From: Undaria pinnatifida
Taxonomy: Eukaryota > Sar > Phaeophyceae > Laminariales > Alariaceae
Direction of reading: 5' to 3'
DNA: 64,000 nucleotides
Assembly (NCBI GenBank): GCA_012845835.1
Contig: JABAKD010000028.1
Location: forward strand, 13,858,648-13,922,647
This document shows positions 63,976 to 64,000 of this stretch, piece after piece. A program made the position numbers and the translations under genes. The notes beneath the pieces are model-generated. The model saw only the letters and a program-made list of their open reading frames with translations, had not been told where the DNA came from and made no database searches. Position 1 is the first letter of the stretch; each line of letters opens with the position of its first letter.

Positions 63976-64000
63976 AATATGAAGTCGGTGAGAATCGAAC
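63976..64000 (-). repeat. tRNA-like T-arm at the window end
   Basis: GTCGGTGAGAATCGAAC read on the minus strand gives GTTCGATTCTCACC, a B box with T-stem. The other arms lie outside the window; either a tRNA gene or another SINE. Confidence 0.4.

Overview
This 64 kb window looks like repeat-dominated nuclear DNA of a eukaryote. I find no bacterial-style operons, no rRNA, no convincing host protein gene and no intact tRNA gene. Nearly everything that can be assigned is a mobile element, a tRNA-derived short repeat (SINE), a satellite, or a broken copy of one. The Ty3/gypsy integrase with its chromodomain and Tudor-like tail, and the Penelope-like element with an N-terminal GIY-YIG nuclease, both point to a protist or alga (stramenopile, red alga or similar) rather than an animal or land plant. 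That placement is inference, and I would not name a genus. Most open reading frames above 60 codons sit in repeats or low-complexity DNA and look accidental.

Layout. 1-14 kb: mosaic of tRNA-headed SINEs (two body types, A1 and A2), a short dispersed repeat K, C/G-tract repeat B, a piggyBac-like MITE with TTAA flanks, and a tandem array of tRNA-like repeat C. 14.3-18.2 kb: first copy of a 3.2-4.0 kb repeat F of unknown class; the second copy is at 40.5-43.7 kb. 18.6-19.1 kb: ~33 bp minisatellite. 19.3-23.5 kb: four-unit ~1.0-1.1 kb macrosatellite. 23.5-26 kb: repeat B and unassigned DNA. 26.0-36.3 kb: two ~2.5 kb direct repeats flanking a degraded minus-strand Penelope-like retroelement; the left repeat carries a nested array of repeat C whose empty site is preserved in the right repeat. 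36.8-38.0 kb: C-terminal remnant of a non-LTR-type retroelement. 38.0-40.1 kb: cluster of repeat B. 43.7-45.1 kb: DNA transposon with terminal inverted repeats, palindromic subterminal repeats and a Cys-rich reading frame.

45.6-58.3 kb: a 12.7 kb Ty3/gypsy-type LTR element. It has near-identical 266-269 bp LTRs, a 3 kb leader with an 84 bp tandem repeat, a Gag-like zinc knuckle, a frameshifted NADAR (YbiA/DUF1768-like) domain, and a complete 830-codon integrase frame with H2C2, DD35E core, GPY, chromodomain and Tudor-like module. I see no reverse transcriptase or RNase H in it. 58.4-59.0 kb: two repeat B copies in inverted orientation. 59.2-63.4 kb: a second LTR element, Ty1/copia-like, with a 5 bp target duplication (TGGCG) and only a GAG-pre-integrase remnant. 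The window ends in tRNA-like half-sequences.

The most interesting items are the RT-less gypsy element carrying a NADAR domain, the domain-permuted Penelope element with its long flanking repeats, and the nested-insertion chronology these repeats record.
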